A stretch of DNA of 64,000 nt from Sesamum alatum (lineage: Eukaryota > Streptophyta > Magnoliopsida > Lamiales > Pedaliaceae), in assembly GCA_034509735.1 (NCBI GenBank), contig JACGWO010000003.1, positions 12,462,001-12,526,000 on the forward strand, written 5' to 3'. Positions 36,618 to 48,275 of this stretch are shown here, one piece after another. The number at the start of each line of letters is the position of its first letter. Position 1 is the stretch's first letter. A program made the translations under genes and the position numbers. The notes under the pieces were generated by a model. The model worked only from the letters and a program-made list of their open reading frames with translations, had not been told where the DNA came from and searched no databases.

Positions 36618-36745
36618 CACCCCAGCGCACCCTGATTTCCCTCATTTCCTCGGCCTGGAGGAGTTTTGGGAGTGATTCAGCAGAAACCCTTGATTACAAT
36701 CCCGCTGAATTTTTCTTGTTTTTCTTTTTCTTGGAATTTTTTGAG

Positions 36746-38589
36746 ATGAAGTTTGGGAAGAGTCTGAGCAATCAGATTGAGGAGACGTTGCCGGAATGGA
36801 GAGACAAGTTTTTGTCGTACAAGGAGCTGAAGAAGCGGCTCAAACTCATCGAGCCGAAGCCGCAGCCCCGCGACGAGGAGAGGGCTCAGAAGAGGCGGAG
36901 AGTGGATGACGGCGGCGGAGAGAGGGAGGCGATGACGGCGGAGGAGGCGGATTTTGTCAAGCTTTTGGAGGATGAGCTCGAGAAATTCAATGCCTTCTTT
37001 GTTGAGCAAGAGGAGGAGTACATCATTAGATTAAAGGTAATTAATTCCTCCTCGATGATCCATTGTTAATAGAGCGAATTTTAACCTTCCAATTCCCATC
37101 TTCATCTGCTTGCCAATTCTCTAGGTTTGTTTATTAGTTTCTTATTTTCCAGTACTCGAACCTTTTTTCTGTACTTTTCAGTCTATTGGTTTGTTCTGTT
37201 TGTCACTTGATAATGTTATACTGCTGGTTTTATGAAGCACATCTCTACTTTTTTGGAGGGTAAAAATAATGACTTTGGTGATTGCACGATCCTGAGTCAT
37301 TCCTATTGTAATGGTAAACTGAAATCAACATCATAGAATGATGATACAGCTGCCCCACGTCTTGAACTCTTGGTGAAAATGGCTCTCTTTGAACAAATGA
37401 TTATAGATGCCTCTGAATTTGGAAAGTTCTTGCTCTGCATTGACTAATTCTTGCTGCATATAGTTAAGATATTAATACTAAACGATTCTTCCATCCGTAG
37501 GCATGGTGGATGTTTGACACATAATTGTCTAGCCTCGACATTCTTTGTCTCCACTACCTAAGTCTTGCTGCATATGATAGTTACAAGTAGGATAATTTAA
37601 CATTTGACAGTGCAATTTTGGTGTACAGGAATTGCAGGATAGAGTGGCAAAGGCCAAAGATAGGAAAGATGAGATGATTAGGATCCGTAAAGAAATAGTG
37701 GACTTCCATGGAGAGATGGTTTTGTTGGAGAATTATAGTGCTCTTAACTATACCGGTAAATACTCTACTCTTTTTCTGCTCTGAGCTCATATTTTTATTG
37801 CTCCATTTTCATGTATGTGAATTACTTTTAGGTCTGAAGAAAAGATTCTTTGTTATTGTAGAAGCAGTACTAGATCAGAGTTTCTAACTAGAATTTTCTC
37901 TTAACTTCTTCTCTCATATTGAATCTGTGTCTGTGACTGCACGTTTTCGATCATATTGTCTTTGTAGCTTATTTACAGAAATAAGAGTCAGTTAGGGAAG
38001 TAATTCATGAAGACCAGACACATGAGCTTCGCTTAAGCTCAATACAACACCGACCGCTAATTTAGGCCCAAACTAGTCTCTGTTGGTGTTTCAATACACA
38101 CTTCAGTTCTGTTGTGGTTTCTTGTGTCTTAACATTTCCAGCTATTACTGAACAGGATTGGTCAAAATACTGAAGAAATATGACAAAAGAACAGGAGCTC
38201 TTCTTCGCCTGCCCTTCATCCAGAAGGTTCTACAACAGCCTTTCTTTACCACTGATCTGCTCTACAAGCTTGTGAAAGAGTGTGAGAGAATGCTCGACCA
38301 GATGTTCCCTGCGAATCAAGCCCCGTCTTTTATTCAGGCAGCTGACCGGATCGAACCCTCTACGAGTTCTGCAACCGATGAGAGTCTGATCAAAGAATAT
38401 AAGGATCTCGCGGAGATTGAATACATGAAGAGCCTCCATATGAAGAGCACTTTGGCTGCACTACGAGTTCTTAAAGAAATTCGCAGCGGAAGTTCAACTG
38501 TTAGTGCTTTTTCATTACCACCACTCCAAATTAGTGGGCTTGAGGATACTTGGAATAAAATCCCTGTTCTTGAACAAGTTGCTAAGTAG
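36746..38589 (+). CDS. SPX1: SPX-domain phosphate-sensing protein (SPX1/SPX2 type), three exons
   Basis: Exons 36746-37036, 37629-37755 and 38156-38589 join to 852 bases, a 283-residue protein. Residues 1 to about 160 form the SPX domain: [10 protein letters not shown] start, Y25/K26/K29/K30 in helix 1 and the basic cluster K143, K146, K147, K150 (KILKKYDK). In the family these residues bind inositol pyrophosphates. A basic run KRRRV at about 49-53 could be a nuclear signal. The C-terminal part (about 230-283) is the conserved SPX1/2-type tail ending LEQVAK. There is no EXS or RING domain, so it is a stand-alone SPX protein that, in relatives, holds PHR factors off P1BS sites when phosphate is plentiful. 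Introns are GT-AG. The start was chosen by homology although the frame is open upstream to 36470. The upstream P1BS pair supports the role. Whether it is SPX1 or SPX2 is open. Confidence 0.95.
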
Positions 38590-39067
38590 TGATAATACTG
38601 CGGAGGGAAGCAGGTCTTTTGTTGTTCCCCTTGTGTAACTTTGAATCTGGTCTGGTCTTTCTGTGTCCTTAAGTCTTAACCCATGCATTTGCAATGCATG
38701 TATTCTATACCAGCACAGGTGTAAAATGCATAAATTCCATCTCAAAGGCATTTTGGACCAATCCAATTATGCTGCAAATGATTCTTTTTGTGTAAAGTTT
38801 TTTGGAGTTTTACGCATTTCGAGTTCAATGCTAACTTTGGAACAGTTTGAATCATAGTTTAATGCTTATTTCCCTATTTCTAGTATCTTATTTTTTAGGT
38901 CTTTTTATCATCCAATATATAATTATTTCTTTTAGTAAATAAAATTAAAAAATGATATATTTTAACGAATAATAGTAACTTTATATATATATATATATCT
39001 TGAGTATGTGTTCTTAAATTTACGCACACGTATTTTGTAATACTTTACATTTTTTTAAAAAAATAAT
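38590..39067. other. SPX 3' UTR and spacer
   Basis: Probable 3' UTR over the first 250 bases, then AT-rich spacer up to the MULE. No gene. Confidence 0.5.
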
Positions 39068-39325
39068 GATTTTCGTCCGCTCTTTTAGAGGTGATGACAC
39101 TTTTGGTTCAGATCTATTTCAAAATAGTATTTTAGGATAATAATCTTAAAAAATTGCAATTTCATGATAGAAAACCTTAATTTGGTCGGATTACTCACAT
39201 ATAGCGCGTGTGCTCGCCTAGAATCGTGAATGCTGACATGCCGACCAATTTTGTTTTACCTGGAAAAAAAAAAATTGGGGACCACTGAGTTGGCTAGACT
39301 GATGTGGAAAAAATAACCACGTCAG
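39068..39325 (+). repeat. MULE left terminal inverted repeat
   Basis: Pairs with 45262-45520. Shared blocks include ATTTTAGGATA-, GGATTACTCAC-, GAATGCTGACATG and CGACCAATTTTG. At about 39305-39365 the left side also has a local fold-back around CCACGTCAGCC. Confidence 0.8.
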
Positions 39326-39516
39326 CCTATCTTTTTCCACGTCAGCCTTGCCAACTCATTGGTCCATCCCATTCAACTATATTTTGCAGGGAAAGAAACA
39401 ACGTCTCCATTATATCCCCAATTTTTAGACACTCAAGAACCCTAGTTCTTGAGTGAAGAATAAAGGCATTGCTTCTCTTTCCAATATTGAAGGTGGAATT
39501 GACCAAGAAATTGAAG

Positions 39517-39941
39517 ATGAGTAGTCTCGTCTTTCGTTGAATGCTATTGTGCAAAGAGGGCAGTGCTTCAAACCTCATGGACTAAGATGAATCCTGGAAG
39601 GAGATTCCATTCCTGTAGAGACTATAATGTAAGTTTGATTTTCTCGTTTTTTTCTCATCTTCTCCACTCTGTGAAAAGCTCTCTTCTTCACGTTGTTAAG
39701 CTTTCTTAATTTTTTTCACCGAATGTAGATGGGTAGGTGTGGTATCTTTAAATGGGAGGACCTTTCAATGTGTAGGAGGGCACGTACAATTATCCCGGGA
39801 TTACTGTGCAAGAAGAATGAATTGGAGTCTGAAATTCTGAAAATGAAATTCAGGCATAAAAGACTTTGGAAGTTGGTGCTAATTTTGCTGGTTGTTTGCT
39901 TGATTTGCATATGGTTGAGTCTTGGTTGGTGTTTGAAGTAG
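39517..39941 (+). pseudogene. GRF-type zinc-finger protein with C-terminal membrane segment, frameshifted
   Basis: Two exons, 39517-39628 and 39729-39941, with a GT-AG intron. From 39542 the frame reads Cys-Tyr-Cys, then NPGRRFHSC, then across the splice GRCGIFKWED, i.e. the four-Cys GRF zinc-finger pattern C-x-C, C, C. After a short Glu/Lys-rich helix comes a hydrophobic segment (WKLVLILLVVCLICIWL). Plants have many such small GRF proteins with a C-terminal membrane anchor. The ATG at 39517 is one base out of frame with the finger, so this copy is broken or starts elsewhere. It lies within the MULE, between the left repeat and the transposase 3' end. Either a captured host gene or an accessory gene of the element. 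Confidence 0.7.
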
Positions 39942-40529
39942 CAAGAAAGTTCCAGGACTTTGAAGATGAAGAAAATGGTTGCTGGTAGGATTGATTAGTG
40001 TTAATATTGTGGAATTAGTGTTCGTAGTATTTTAGTGTTGTGGTAGGAATATTACAGGTTTTGTTCAAACCTCTAATTAGTAGTATTATAATGTTGTGGT
40101 ACTAAACTTAATTCATATTGTAATATGCAATGTAGTTCCAATTTTAAAGTCTTTGCAGTAATGTAATGTTTAATTCTATTTGTCCCCTATGCAATAAAGC
40201 CATTCATCAAACAAAATCATAATATATCACAAGTGGACAATGAACTCATAAATTCTGCCAAAAAAAGGATAATGCACTTCCGTAAAATATTTGAAGTTTT
40301 TGTGCAACAGTGCACTACAACCAAGTATCTCAAGACAATGCATTTCCATAACACATTACTAGTGCACTACAACTAAGTATTAGACATTGAAATTCACCCT
40401 GTTTACTGCCATATGCACATTTCAGGAAAAAAAAAAAACCATATGTTCCATCCAACAAAAACTTGTGCTGTGTCCAACAAAAACTACATGTTCTATCCAC
40501 ATAAAAGCCCACAAAACTAGACCACATTT

Positions 40530-43500
40530 CTAGTGATGTTCACCACTTCGAAAAGGCCATGTAGAGATATCAACCCACTTCCTGTCATGCTCCTTAATTA
40601 CTGTCTTGGGAATTGGAACTGCGTGCCTGCTTGAGAAGCAGGGCATGAAACTTGTCCTAGTCACTAGGGGAGGTGCCCTTATGCTACGTCTTGTCTGTAG
40701 TGTATCTTGATTATGGATGGGCATGCTTGTGTGGACCATATGCAACTGCTCATACATGTTAGGTCCTTGCACAAATGGTTGGGAGGGTGTAGGGCCAGAT
40801 CGGGTTTGTATGTGTGGGGCATCATCATGCAACACTGGTTGATATACTTCCATTACAGGAGGTAAAATAGGTGGTTGCTGATTTGCTCCACCGACAACAT
40901 TCATATTCACCTAATGCACAAGCATTAAGCACACAGTCAAAGTTTTTCTTTAGTAAAATTAAATATCACATATTATGCGATGAAATTAAGTATACTTATT
41001 GTGTTTCGGTCTTGATGGATACAATGTTTCCTCTTTCTTGTACTACTTGAGGATGGGGCACAACTCTGCCCTTGATATACAAAAACAAATTTGTTGAAAG
41101 AAGAAAACAAATCGTAAATAGAAATGCAGTAGGGATGATGAGGTACCTCTCCAGTTTGGTTTGAAAACAGTGAATGAAAATCGTATCTCATCAAGCCCAA
41201 GTTCTTGCATGTCCTTATGTAAGGCACAACCCTTTGAATTATACCCAGCCTCCCTACAGATTTTGTAATGGTGTTTGGCATGCTGCCTTCTTGTCTTAAA
41301 AGGCTTCTTTGCTTTTTGCTTCTTTGTTTTATTTATCAGTTCATCAGGCTCCCTGTTTCTTGCTCCTGCAGGTTTTCTAGGGCCCCTTCCAAAGTTTGGA
41401 GGCAAAGGAGGAATGAAGCCTGTCTCAGTCTACAACATCTCACCACTTATTGGCAGTGTAGTAGGTCCATAGACTGTCTTATATGTCTCCACACTGTAGT
41501 AAGAGTGAACCATCTCTTCAGGCTGCAATCCCTGATTGAATACTGCACTATAGACATGCTTGCAATGAATGCCTGACAATTCCCAAAGTTCGCATGAGCA
41601 TGTTCTCCTCTCTAAGTCCACAGAGAACTGACTCCCATCATAGCATGAAATTTGATAGTGTCTGTCATTGGCCTTAATGGGGTTGTAGTAACCCATTTTC
41701 TCCACATGTTTTTGCAGCAACTTTGTAATCTTTGGACATAAAGTTCCTTTCACTTTTTTGAAGCTCTTTCTCTGTTTTCTTGCAGTCATCTCATAAGGTA
41801 TTCCCTTATCCCTTCGAGCATAGTAAGGATAAGCTTATCCCTTGCATCCATTATATTTGCATTGAAGCTTTTACAACAATTGTTAAGCAACATCTCACAT
41901 TTTGGAAGTTCATTGAAATATGACTTACTCCATTCACTGGGTGGCTTGTCATTCAACCAATCATAAGCCCCTTGATCTAAGTTTTTAACCTCATCCATTC
42001 CCAGTCTAAATTCCCCAACTGTGTTTGCTCTTGCTACCTTCCAAATTGCATTCTTATATGAAAGACCTCTAAATCCTACATTCTTGAAATTGTTAGAATA
42101 GGTGACCATGTAAGCCAATTTTGGCAGGAATATGTAACCTATGTCTAGACAATTTCAGGTGTTTGATAAAACATTTATGAATAAAGAAGTGAAAGTTCAT
42201 ATGGCAACACTTTGTTTACGTTCACTTACATCTGCTATTACATATCTGTTCACTACGCAAACAAAGCCCACGGACTGAGAATCGATTTCGGAGACTGGGA
42301 CTACGCTTGGAGGTAGGTCCATGAAATCAGTCTTACCGAATCAGTCCGGAAATCTCCAAGTCAAGGAATCTCGAAAATGGGTACCGGGATTCCCTTTGAG
42401 ACTTGCACTAAGCATCTGCTGTCGTATTTCATCGACGGGTGACGAAGGTCGTCTAAGCAGTGTTAGTGGGTCAGCATGCTAGGAAGCAGCTGACTAAGGT
42501 GACTCGCGGGAATCGTCTTACGGAGGACCTTGAGTATGGTCAGCAAGGTATGACGTGTATTCCCGGTTCCAACGGTACAAGTCAAGTCCTTTGACTTGAG
42601 GAACTGCTGTGTTTACCTGTACATCAGGTCTGTATCTTAGATATGGTGAGAGATTGCCAAAATACTCTTGAGTAGTCATAAGTCATGTCTAGTGCAGCTC
42701 GACTGTACAGAGTGACAGTAGTTTCCAAGAAAGGATCTGTCTCCTGTCAAAAGGCATTGACAGTTGAGTCTCATGAATGCTCTGTGTCTTGTCCCTCGTT
42801 TTAATTTTTCGTCTCTTTTATTTTTTCTCCTTATGGCCTCCATGACAATTGCATGTTCTTTATATCATGAGATACACCGAACACCCGGGAATCTCAAGGG
42901 TACACCCCTTGAGCGTGTTCTTTATTTATTAAAACATGCTTTAAATTTTCGTATTTTATTTTATACCGCGCTTCCGCATTCGCGCAATTTCCCGGGACGA
43001 TCCACGATTCCTTTCAGAAATTATTCTCTAGGCGTCTTACATAAAATCTGTGTGCAACATTAGAAAGTACAATCTATGCAACTTGTATAAGCCCCTTCTG
43101 TTTGTCGGACATTAAGTGTATCCGTTGTATCTATGAATACACAAATCCTGTTTCAACACTGTTAAGAACCATTCCCATGTATTTCTTGCCTCTCTCTGGA
43201 CTACAACATATGCAATGGGGAATAATTTGTTATTGGGGTCCACCCCAACAACAGAAAGCAAAATTCCCTTATGGGGTCCCTTCAAACGGCATCCATCTAC
43301 ACAGATAATGAGCCTGCAGCACCCCAGAAAACCCTGCAACAAAGCACTAAGACAAAAACATAGGATTTTTCAAACCGATTATGCCATTTTCATCATTAAT
43401 CCCTAAGATGACAGTAGACCCTGGATTAATTCTCCTCACTTCTTCTGCATAATCCTATAGTTTGGTGAATTGATGCTCAAGGCCCCCTTTTAGTTTTTTC

Positions 43501-44650
43501 AAAGCCTGCCTCTTAGCTTTGTATGCTCGATCTCTTGGGACATGGCATCTAAACTCATTCATTATGTCAACCGTCCACCCCTTTACACACCTTTCAGGGT
43601 CAGATTTGAAGTCTTGAAGATATCTTTCACTTAGCCAACTAGTCTTCACATTTTTTACAATAAAGACTTGTGGACATGTGTTCTCATCCTTGTACAGATT
43701 AATTTGGAATATGGCTTCATTTTTTAATTTTGTTACATGAATTTTCCATTCACAACCCTCCCCAGAACACACTGTGTACACCCTAAAGGAATCATTCTGA
43801 GTGAATCTGACACTTGTCTTGATTTTGATTGCATGTGATTGCAAAGCTTGTTTGAACTCCTTGGAACAAAAAAAATCACCAACTCAAGATTAGGATCATA
43901 CATTCTAGTTAGATTGAAAACAGTGTAATTACGCCCAATCTCTTCATCATTTGAAATCCTATGTTCATCCATATCAATCTCACTAGCCACCACATCATCT
44001 GATTCATATTCAGTGTTTGATTCATCACCACTAGCCATCTTAGCACTGACTTCATCCAAAAATTTTGCATAAAGATCATTATCTTCTTGTCCACTTAAAA
44101 TCCCCCATATCATATTCATCCTGTAAGAACTCATAATTAGAGTCATCTTCTTCAGACACCTCAACACCCCCTGGCCCATGTGTCATTGTTTAATTCAGCA
44201 TGAGTTTATTCAGCTTCTTACCCCACTGCTCCTAAATTTCTCGTTATCATCCTCCACTACCTTACTCTTGCCCTTACCCTTTCCCATTGACTTCTTTTAC
44301 CTTTGTTCTTATCTGCTACAACAGTTTCTACAGTAATCTCCTAAGGTAGTGGAGGGTTGTTTTCAGTGTACACTATAAATTCCTTACTCTGCACATGTTG
44401 TAAAGCCCCTTCACATATATCTTGATCACTGAACAATAGCTTAAACCCCCTATTTCTTATTGTTTAAAACCTCATTCCTTCACCAGAATTCCCACATTTT
44501 TGAACCAAAAGTTCAAGAGTGATCTTGTTCGTATGAGTGACATTGACATAATCAAATTTTTGTACTTTACCACCAATGCAAGTTGTAACAGGTATGTTCC
44601 TAAGTTCACCCCCATATACGACTACTACGGTGATTGAATGTGTTGCGGGG
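40530..44650 (-). pseudogene. MULE transposase (MuDR family), broken
   Basis: Minus strand, N- to C-terminal. N-terminal domain at about 44650-44464 (VVVVYGGELRN, GGKVQKFDYV). Acidic linker at 44160-43900. DNA-binding domain at 43844-43455 (CSGEGCEWKIHVTK, HVPRDRAYKAKRQALKKLKG). DDE catalytic domain with the first Asp in CVDGCRLKG (codon 43297-43295) and the second in MSDKQKGL (codon 43106-43104). Helical part at 42085-41786. SWIM zinc finger CSC...HCKH at 41700-41580. Lys-rich region at 41405-41200 and a proline-rich tail exon at 40910-40530. A frameshift lies between the two Asp motifs, and a stop precedes the Lys-rich part unless spliced. A solo LTR (42091-43016) splits the gene just after the second Asp. 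Non-functional. Confidence 0.85.
42091..43016 (+). mobile_element. Solo LTR with internal deletion, TSD GAAAT
   Basis: Starts TGTTAGAATAGGTGACC and ends GATTCCTTTCA, flanked by GAAAT on both sides (42086-42090, 43017-43021). Up to about 42793 it follows the start of the LTR at 60663, then jumps to that LTR's last 210 bases. The missing part of about 1 kb lies between two TTGTCCCT words in the full LTR (about 61347 and 62396). It arose by LTR-LTR recombination, with a later or earlier deletion. Confidence 0.85.
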
Positions 44651-45261
44651 TCTATAAATGACAGAAACAAACAAACAAAAAAAAAAAAAAAAGAAGGAAA
44701 AGTAAGCAATGCAATGATAATAAAGATATACCAGCACATCATACCAACATATTACATTATAATACACTACTCCACACAGTGTGTGGATTACATTAAAAAT
44801 AAAAAAGACATTCAACAACAAAAGGACAGTCATGCTTGGGGAGGGGGGGGGGGGGAGGAGGGACCATGTTTGTACTTTTAAAAAAAAAAAGCTTTCGCCT
44901 TTAAATAATAGAGAGAGTCAGACAAACTAAAGATTCTTTTACAAAACAAAGAAAAAAAAAAGAAGGAACAAGGGTGAAGCAACTTACGGTAAATAGGTGG
45001 GTGGCATCTTCAAGTACCTATCTGCTCGAATCATCACCACCTTCACTGATAAAGGTTATATTCTTGTTGGGTTTTAGTAATTTTTCTTCTTCGTTGCAGT
45101 TTATTGGGTCTCCATAAGCTAGGGATTCAATGGCCAAATTTCTCTTCCTTCAATCTCCAAACCCTCGTTCTTTAGTTTTTTTGATTTTTTCTAAATTCTG
45201 ATATAATGTTTAGCACGTGCTATCCATTTTCCCTCTAAGATACACATGAGGTTGGAAAAGT

Positions 45262-45520
45262 TGATGTGGTTACTTTTTCCATGTCAGCCTTGCCAACTCA
45301 ATAGTCCTCAATTTTTTTCCAGTAAGCAAAATTGGTCGGACATGTCAGCATTTCATGATTCCGGCACGCACGCGCGCTTCACGTGAGTAATTCCAGCCAA
45401 ATAAGGGTTTTCTGTCCTGAAATTGCAATTTTTTTTTTTAAGATTAGTATCCTAAAATACTATTTCGAAATGGACCTGGACCTAGAGTGCCACCGCCCCA
45501 AAAAAGGTGAACGAAAATTG
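45262..45520 (-). repeat. MULE right terminal inverted repeat
   Basis: Inverted copy of 39068-39325. It retains ten more terminal bases (to 45530) than the left repeat. Confidence 0.8.
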
Positions 45521-45530
45521 CAGTTTTCCC

Positions 45531-46129
45531 AAAATAATAATAAGCATATGTAAATATTTATTGTAGTTAATAAAATACATTTAATAATAATTTTGATGCG
45601 TTCAAAAATCGTACGTAGAGTGAATCTAGTGGACTCAAGGTCTCTTGGGCTGATCTCTCTTGCAAGCCTAAAATGGAAACCTTCACGAGAAGTGTTAGCA
45701 CTCCAACATTCCAACCAATACATAGTTTCGAGTAATAAAATTTGAAAAGAAAAATATGGCAACGAGATAACGAGCTATGATGTGAAGATAATTGAGATAG
45801 AAGTTTGTGCACAAATGAGTGCGGGTGAAAGTAAAGTAATCTTTTTTCCTTGATGGGGGAGTATGACTCGCTTTTATAGAAATGGTCCCCCCAATCGGAT
45901 GAAGAAGCGTGGTTTGGAGGACTCGACCTGGTGGTTACCTGAGGATAAGCCCCCTCAAATTCAGGAGCGATTGGATAGAACCCGGATGGAGTTGAAGCTG
46001 TTGAGGAGATCATGAGTGGGAGGACTTCATGGTGAACCTACATTCCAACTTCTTAGGAGGCTTGTTGGGAGAGATTGAATGGACTCCTGGGGTGCCACGC
46101 AACAATTGACGTGCCCCCATACTTTCCCC
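45531..46129. other. Host fragment left of the solo LTR (retrotransposon-like)
   Basis: Continuous, once the solo LTR is removed, with 48276 onward. It has a minus-strand TATA-like CTATAAAAGCG at about 45875, as in an LTR. No coding frame. Unclassified. Confidence 0.4.
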
Positions 46130-48270
46130 TGAAAGAATCGAGTACGGTCGGGGAACGCAACGGAGTGAATTTAAAGCACAATTTAAACTGAATTCAAAGG
46201 GGTGTTCCCTTTGAAGTTCCCGGGCGTTTGGTGTATGTCAAGAGCATGAATAAAAGAGGAGAAGATGCTAGACATGTGGCTAAAGGATTAAAAACAAATG
46301 ATACATAAAATGTAAATAGAAACCAACCTTTGTTCGTTTTTACGTAGAACGGCTTCTATCGTTGTTCCTTCTTTTCTTCCTTGTATGTCCACTTGAGAGC
46401 TCAAAGTAGAACTCCTCTAATTTGTCCACACCACACTATGGAAGAGTTCTCTAAACTATTGCTAGATATTAGTAGAGAAGAAGAAGAGGAAACAAACAAC
46501 TCCAAGTGAACACTATTGATTAGTGCTTTTGGAATGTTTCAGTTCAAACCTTTCCAAAAGGTATGAACACAAAAAGGAAAAAATTTGTAGATATTTTGGA
46601 GAGTTTTTTTTTTATAGAAAATTCGTGCAAGACCAAGTCCATACAAGTTATGTGAATGGTTTTGTGTATGAAGAGTTGTTGAATTCAAAATTCAACTTCT
46701 CTTGTCAATTCCCAAAGCAACCTACATACACACACCACTATCTACATAACCATACACAATTATAGCAAATAAAACCATCCACCAAACTATATAAAGGCTG
46801 GTGACATGTGCCTCACACGTGGAAGATTCTAATTCTTCCTTCACTTCTATAGATTGAATTTTTCCATGGACTAGGAATACTAGTCTTGAAATTTTATTTA
46901 ATCTAATTAAATTAAGTCGAAACAAAGTTCATTGGGCATTAATTAATCCAATTAATCTCAATCCAATTGAAGCCCATAAGTTTATTTAATCCAATTAAAT
47001 AAACATAAGTCCAAACTCTAATTAATTGATCCAATCAATTAATTAATCCAAACCCGATAAATTAATCCAATTAATTTATAGGTTCTAAGTCAAAAAAATT
47101 AACTAATCGAATTAATTGATCCTTGGACCATCCATCAAATGGATTTCCCAATAAATGATCCAATCATTTATTTTTCTCCTTGAATTAATTTAATCCAATT
47201 AAATTAATTCGCTTCTTCTAGAATTAATTCCAAATTAATTCTACCAATTCCATAGTGATTTGTGTGTGACTCTTTAGGTTCACCCTCAGCTAGACTTGGG
47301 CTTGTGTCCAACACAATTGGTCAATTAAATCTAATTTAATTAACTAATTTCCAATTAACCATTAATCAAAAAACGCCCGTCACCATGGGTGGCCATCTAG
47401 CAACGGTTCATGGCACTAGAGACTAGGTGAATGTTGGCGTGAACGTTTAGGCTCCCGAGTTCCATACGAGTATGGTCCTTCCATCATCCGTCTCCCGGTC
47501 TAAGTCTAGGGCATGGAATTGGGTGTCGGTTCCCATCCTGGACTAGACAACTATGCTCAATAACTTGAGACACGTTTGCTCTATTGATCGACGTAGGAAA
47601 CCATTCCCTACTCGACCAATCACTGTAGCCACATACTTAAAGAGCTTAAACCATCACAGAGTGTATAGGAGACTCGACTGTCATATATTGACAGGTGATG
47701 GATCCTATCTTAGAATCCACCGTCCTCAATACATGTGCATGTGACTCCCATGATTCCTCAAGTCCGAGGACTAATCTCGTACTATCGGAGCCGAGAATTC
47801 CAGTCATACCGACCAAGCCTCCAAGGCTTTCCATATGACGATTCCCGTGAGTCAGTTCAGTCAGCCAACACCCTTGTCAACTAACCCACTAATATTGCAT
47901 AGACATCCAACGTCTATTACTGATGAAACACGACACTAATCCAATGAATGCAATCCTTAGTGAAAGTCTCTATAGGACCCTCGATGCCCTGTCGAGGTCC
48001 TCGACTAGGAACATTTCAGACCAACCCTCAGAAGTTGGTTTCATAGTTGCCAACCAATGTGCAGGTCAACTACATGGGTTATCCAATTGGTCTGTGGGTA
48101 TTTGTTGTGACGTTAAAACGCCGGTTAACGTAATTAGTAAGCACAACAAACACATAGTGCCAAGGATGAATGCTTACTATATTCATCAAGTCAATATTAC
48201 TTTAATAAAGATTGCTAAATAGTACCCAAAACCGCCAATCCAATTGGCTTTCTGGTCACCTATTCTAATA
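46130..48270 (-). mobile_element. Solo LTR of the main Copia family, TSD TCCCC (2141 bp)
   Basis: Full-length LTR, minus strand, from TATTAGAATAGG (at 48270; the first dinucleotide is changed from TG to TA) to ...TTCTTTCA at 46130. TCCCC flanks both sides (46125-46129, 48271-48275). Neither flank has a primer-binding site or polypurine tract, so it is a solo LTR left by recombination. Close relative of the LTR at 55658-57884. Confidence 0.85.
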
Positions 48271-48275
48271 TCCCC

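Larger units (their letters stand above)
39068..45530. mobile_element. Mutator-like element (MULE), degenerate, 6.5 kb
   Basis: Bounded by inverted repeats of about 260 bases. It carries a minus-strand MULE transposase remnant and a plus-strand GRF zinc-finger gene fragment. The right terminus inverted reads GGGAAAACTGCAATTTTCGT; the left end lacks the first dozen bases of this. The outer AAAATAAT words on both sides (39060-39067, 45531-45538) could be part of a 9 bp duplication but the DNA is AT-rich. Interrupted by a solo LTR at 42091-43016. Confidence 0.8.

Noticed and set aside
36470..36745. N-terminal extension of the SPX frame
   Set aside because: The frame is open by chance upstream. 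It spans the P1BS sites and TATA box, and the family start is MKFGKS at 36746.
43102..43406. Plus-strand open frames over the MULE
   Set aside because: They are antisense to the transposase catalytic domain.
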